Both the position numbers and the translations under genes were made by a program. From the NCBI RefSeq assembly GCF_900174485.1, contig NZ_LT837803.1:124001-188000 (forward strand): 64,000 nucleotides of DNA, read 5' to 3'. How positions within the stretch are numbered: position 1 is the stretch's first letter; each line of letters starts with the position of its first letter. Origin of the DNA: Sterolibacterium denitrificans (GTDB lineage: Bacteria; Pseudomonadota; Gammaproteobacteria; Burkholderiales; Rhodocyclaceae). This document shows positions 63,155 through 64,000 of this stretch, piece by piece. Under the pieces are notes generated by a model. It ran no database searches. It had not been told where the DNA came from and saw only the letters and a list, made by a program, of their open reading frames with translations.

Positions 63155-64000
63155 TTAATCCTGATGCAGTTTCGCCACGATTTCCCGCTGCATGTCGAGG
63201 TCGTCGCGCGTCTCGCCCAGCAACACGAAGGTCACAGTGTCGAAGGCGCCGGCGCACTTGGCGCGGATGGTGTCGACCAGCTTGTCGTAAGTGCTGATAA
63301 CCGCCCATTCTTCCAGCATGTCGTCGGTGATCAGGGCGGGCATTTCCGCCCACTTGTTGGCAACCGACAGGCCGTGCAGCTTCATGCCCAGGCCATCCCA
63401 GCCGTGATGATCGAGAACGGTGTGGTAGGAGCGGGTGGATGCGTAGAAAGCGATCTGCTTGCGCAAGGCGTTCTTGGCTTTTTCGACTTCTTCCTCGTTC
63501 TTGCCGACGGCCATGAACGGCGCGCCGATCAGGTCGAAGGCGGCGGCATCGCGGCCGCCGCGCTGGGCGCCTTCGGCCACCGCCGGCAGGATCACCTCGC
63601 GCGTGTAGCGGAAGGTGGCGATGGGATGCAGGCGCAGACCGGCGCACAACTCGCCGGACAGACGCGCCATATAGGGATTGGCGGCGGCGGCGTAGAGCGG
63701 CACGTCGGGGAATTCGATCGGGCCGGGATTGAAGAAAGGCGGCAGCATGGTGAAGCGGTAATGCTCACCTTCGAAATAGGTCGGGCTGTCCGGGTTCTGG
63801 AAGCTCTTGAATATCGCCTGCAGGCAGAGGAAATATTCGCGCATGCGCGGCCCCGGCGGGCTGGGCCAGGCGGTGCTGTAGCGGCGCTCGTTGTGGCCCT
63901 TGACCTGGCTGCCCAGACCCAGCGTGAACCGGCCGCCGGTGTAGTTGGCCAGATCCCAGGCGAGCTGGGCGGTGACCATCGGACTGCGCGGAAAGGCCAC
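63155..64000 (-). CDS. Luciferase-like (LLM class) oxidoreductase, 5' end outside the window
   Basis: A 281-residue C-terminal portion of an LLM-class flavin or F420-dependent oxidoreductase. It reads MVTAQLAWDLANYTGGRFTLGLGSQ with the family's beta-strand, then ALYAAAANPYMARLSGELCAGLRLHP, a (beta-alpha)8 barrel pattern, and ends REIVAKLHQD. About 50-60 residues are missing beyond base 64000, so the start is not visible and the first codon shown (GTG) may be internal. Such enzymes oxidise or reduce alcohols and cofactors; whether it uses F420 or FMN cannot be told. Confidence 0.85.
   Translation of the reverse strand: MAFPRSPMVTAQLAWDLANYTGGRFTLGLGSQVKGHNERRYSTAWPSPPGPRMREYFLCLQAIFKSFQNPDSPTYFEGEHYRFTMLPPFFNPGPIEFPDVPLYAAAANPYMARLSGELCAGLRLHPIATFRYTREVILPAVAEGAQRGGRDAAAFDLIGAPFMAVGKNEEEVEKAKNALRKQIAFYASTRSYHTVLDHHGWDGLGMKLHGLSVANKWAEMPALITDDMLEEWAVISTYDKLVDTIRAKCAGAFDTVTFVLLGETRDDLDMQREIVAKLHQD

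Overview
The window is a high-GC, gene-dense bacterial chromosome segment. Gene order and protein flavour suggest a betaproteobacterium, probably Rhodocyclales-like: a hemC-hemD-hemX-hemY run, the hemA-prfA-prmC-grxD order, a zapB-like/zapA/6S RNA group, and several CoA-transferase and steroid- or terpenoid-type catabolic genes. The genus is inference (Sterolibacterium/Denitratisoma-like organisms come to mind). I see no rRNA, tRNA, CRISPR array, prophage or intact transposase.

Layout. 0-5 kb: leftward heme operon hemC-hemD-hemX-hemY behind a MarR regulator; a Fur-box-like site sits at the left edge. 5-11 kb: rightward three-gene RND efflux operon (outer-membrane lipoprotein, adaptor, pump), separated from the MarR gene by a striking double operator. 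11.1-12 kb: the only long gene-free stretch, filled by a 764 bp inverted-repeat-bounded, hairpin-rich element. 12-20 kb: two sugar/LPS-type glycosyltransferases, an RNA methyltransferase, hemJ, an epimerase, a ferredoxin-reductase-like flavoprotein with a SnoaL-like partner, an Old Yellow Enzyme, 58-bp tandem hairpin repeats and a crotonase. 20-30 kb: MOSC protein, Mrp/ApbC, a soluble PAS chemoreceptor, metG, acylphosphatase and a CHASE-PAS-GGDEF diguanylate cyclase.

30-43 kb is a catabolic region: a leftward operon of an unusually ordered CaiB-type CoA-transferase, an amidohydrolase and a 3-beta-HSD-like dehydrogenase; then a small unknown protein, an acyl-CoA ligase, a DUF1214-like protein and a second CoA-transferase; then lemA with a GIDE/EF-hand membrane protein, an SDR and a PaaI-type thioesterase. 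42-49 kb: membrane chemoreceptor, M18 aminopeptidase, Zn/Cd/Pb-type P-ATPase with a periplasmic partner, and a macro-domain protein. 49-60 kb: argH, a Ser/Thr kinase fused to a cyclic-nucleotide-binding domain, then grxD, prmC, prfA and hemA (interrupted by an opposite-strand hydrolase), rapZ, a NusG-domain-II protein, 6S RNA, zapA and a zapB-like gene. 60-64 kb: MFS transporter, third CoA-transferase, a toxin-antitoxin pair and a luciferase-like oxidoreductase that runs off the right edge.

How it fits together: heme synthesis is represented by hemA, hemB-independent late steps hemC/hemD, the hemX/hemY accessory genes and hemJ, in three separate loci. Three CoA-transferases, an acyl-CoA ligase, a crotonase, a thioesterase, a 3-beta-HSD-like enzyme, an Old Yellow Enzyme and a luciferase-like oxidoreductase suggest degradation of a cyclic or branched hydrophobic substrate. 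The features most deserving a second look are the inverted-repeat element at 11.2-12 kb, the double MarR operator, the tandem hairpin repeats at 19.5 kb, the rearranged CoA-transferase operon and the LemA/GIDE/EF-hand pair.
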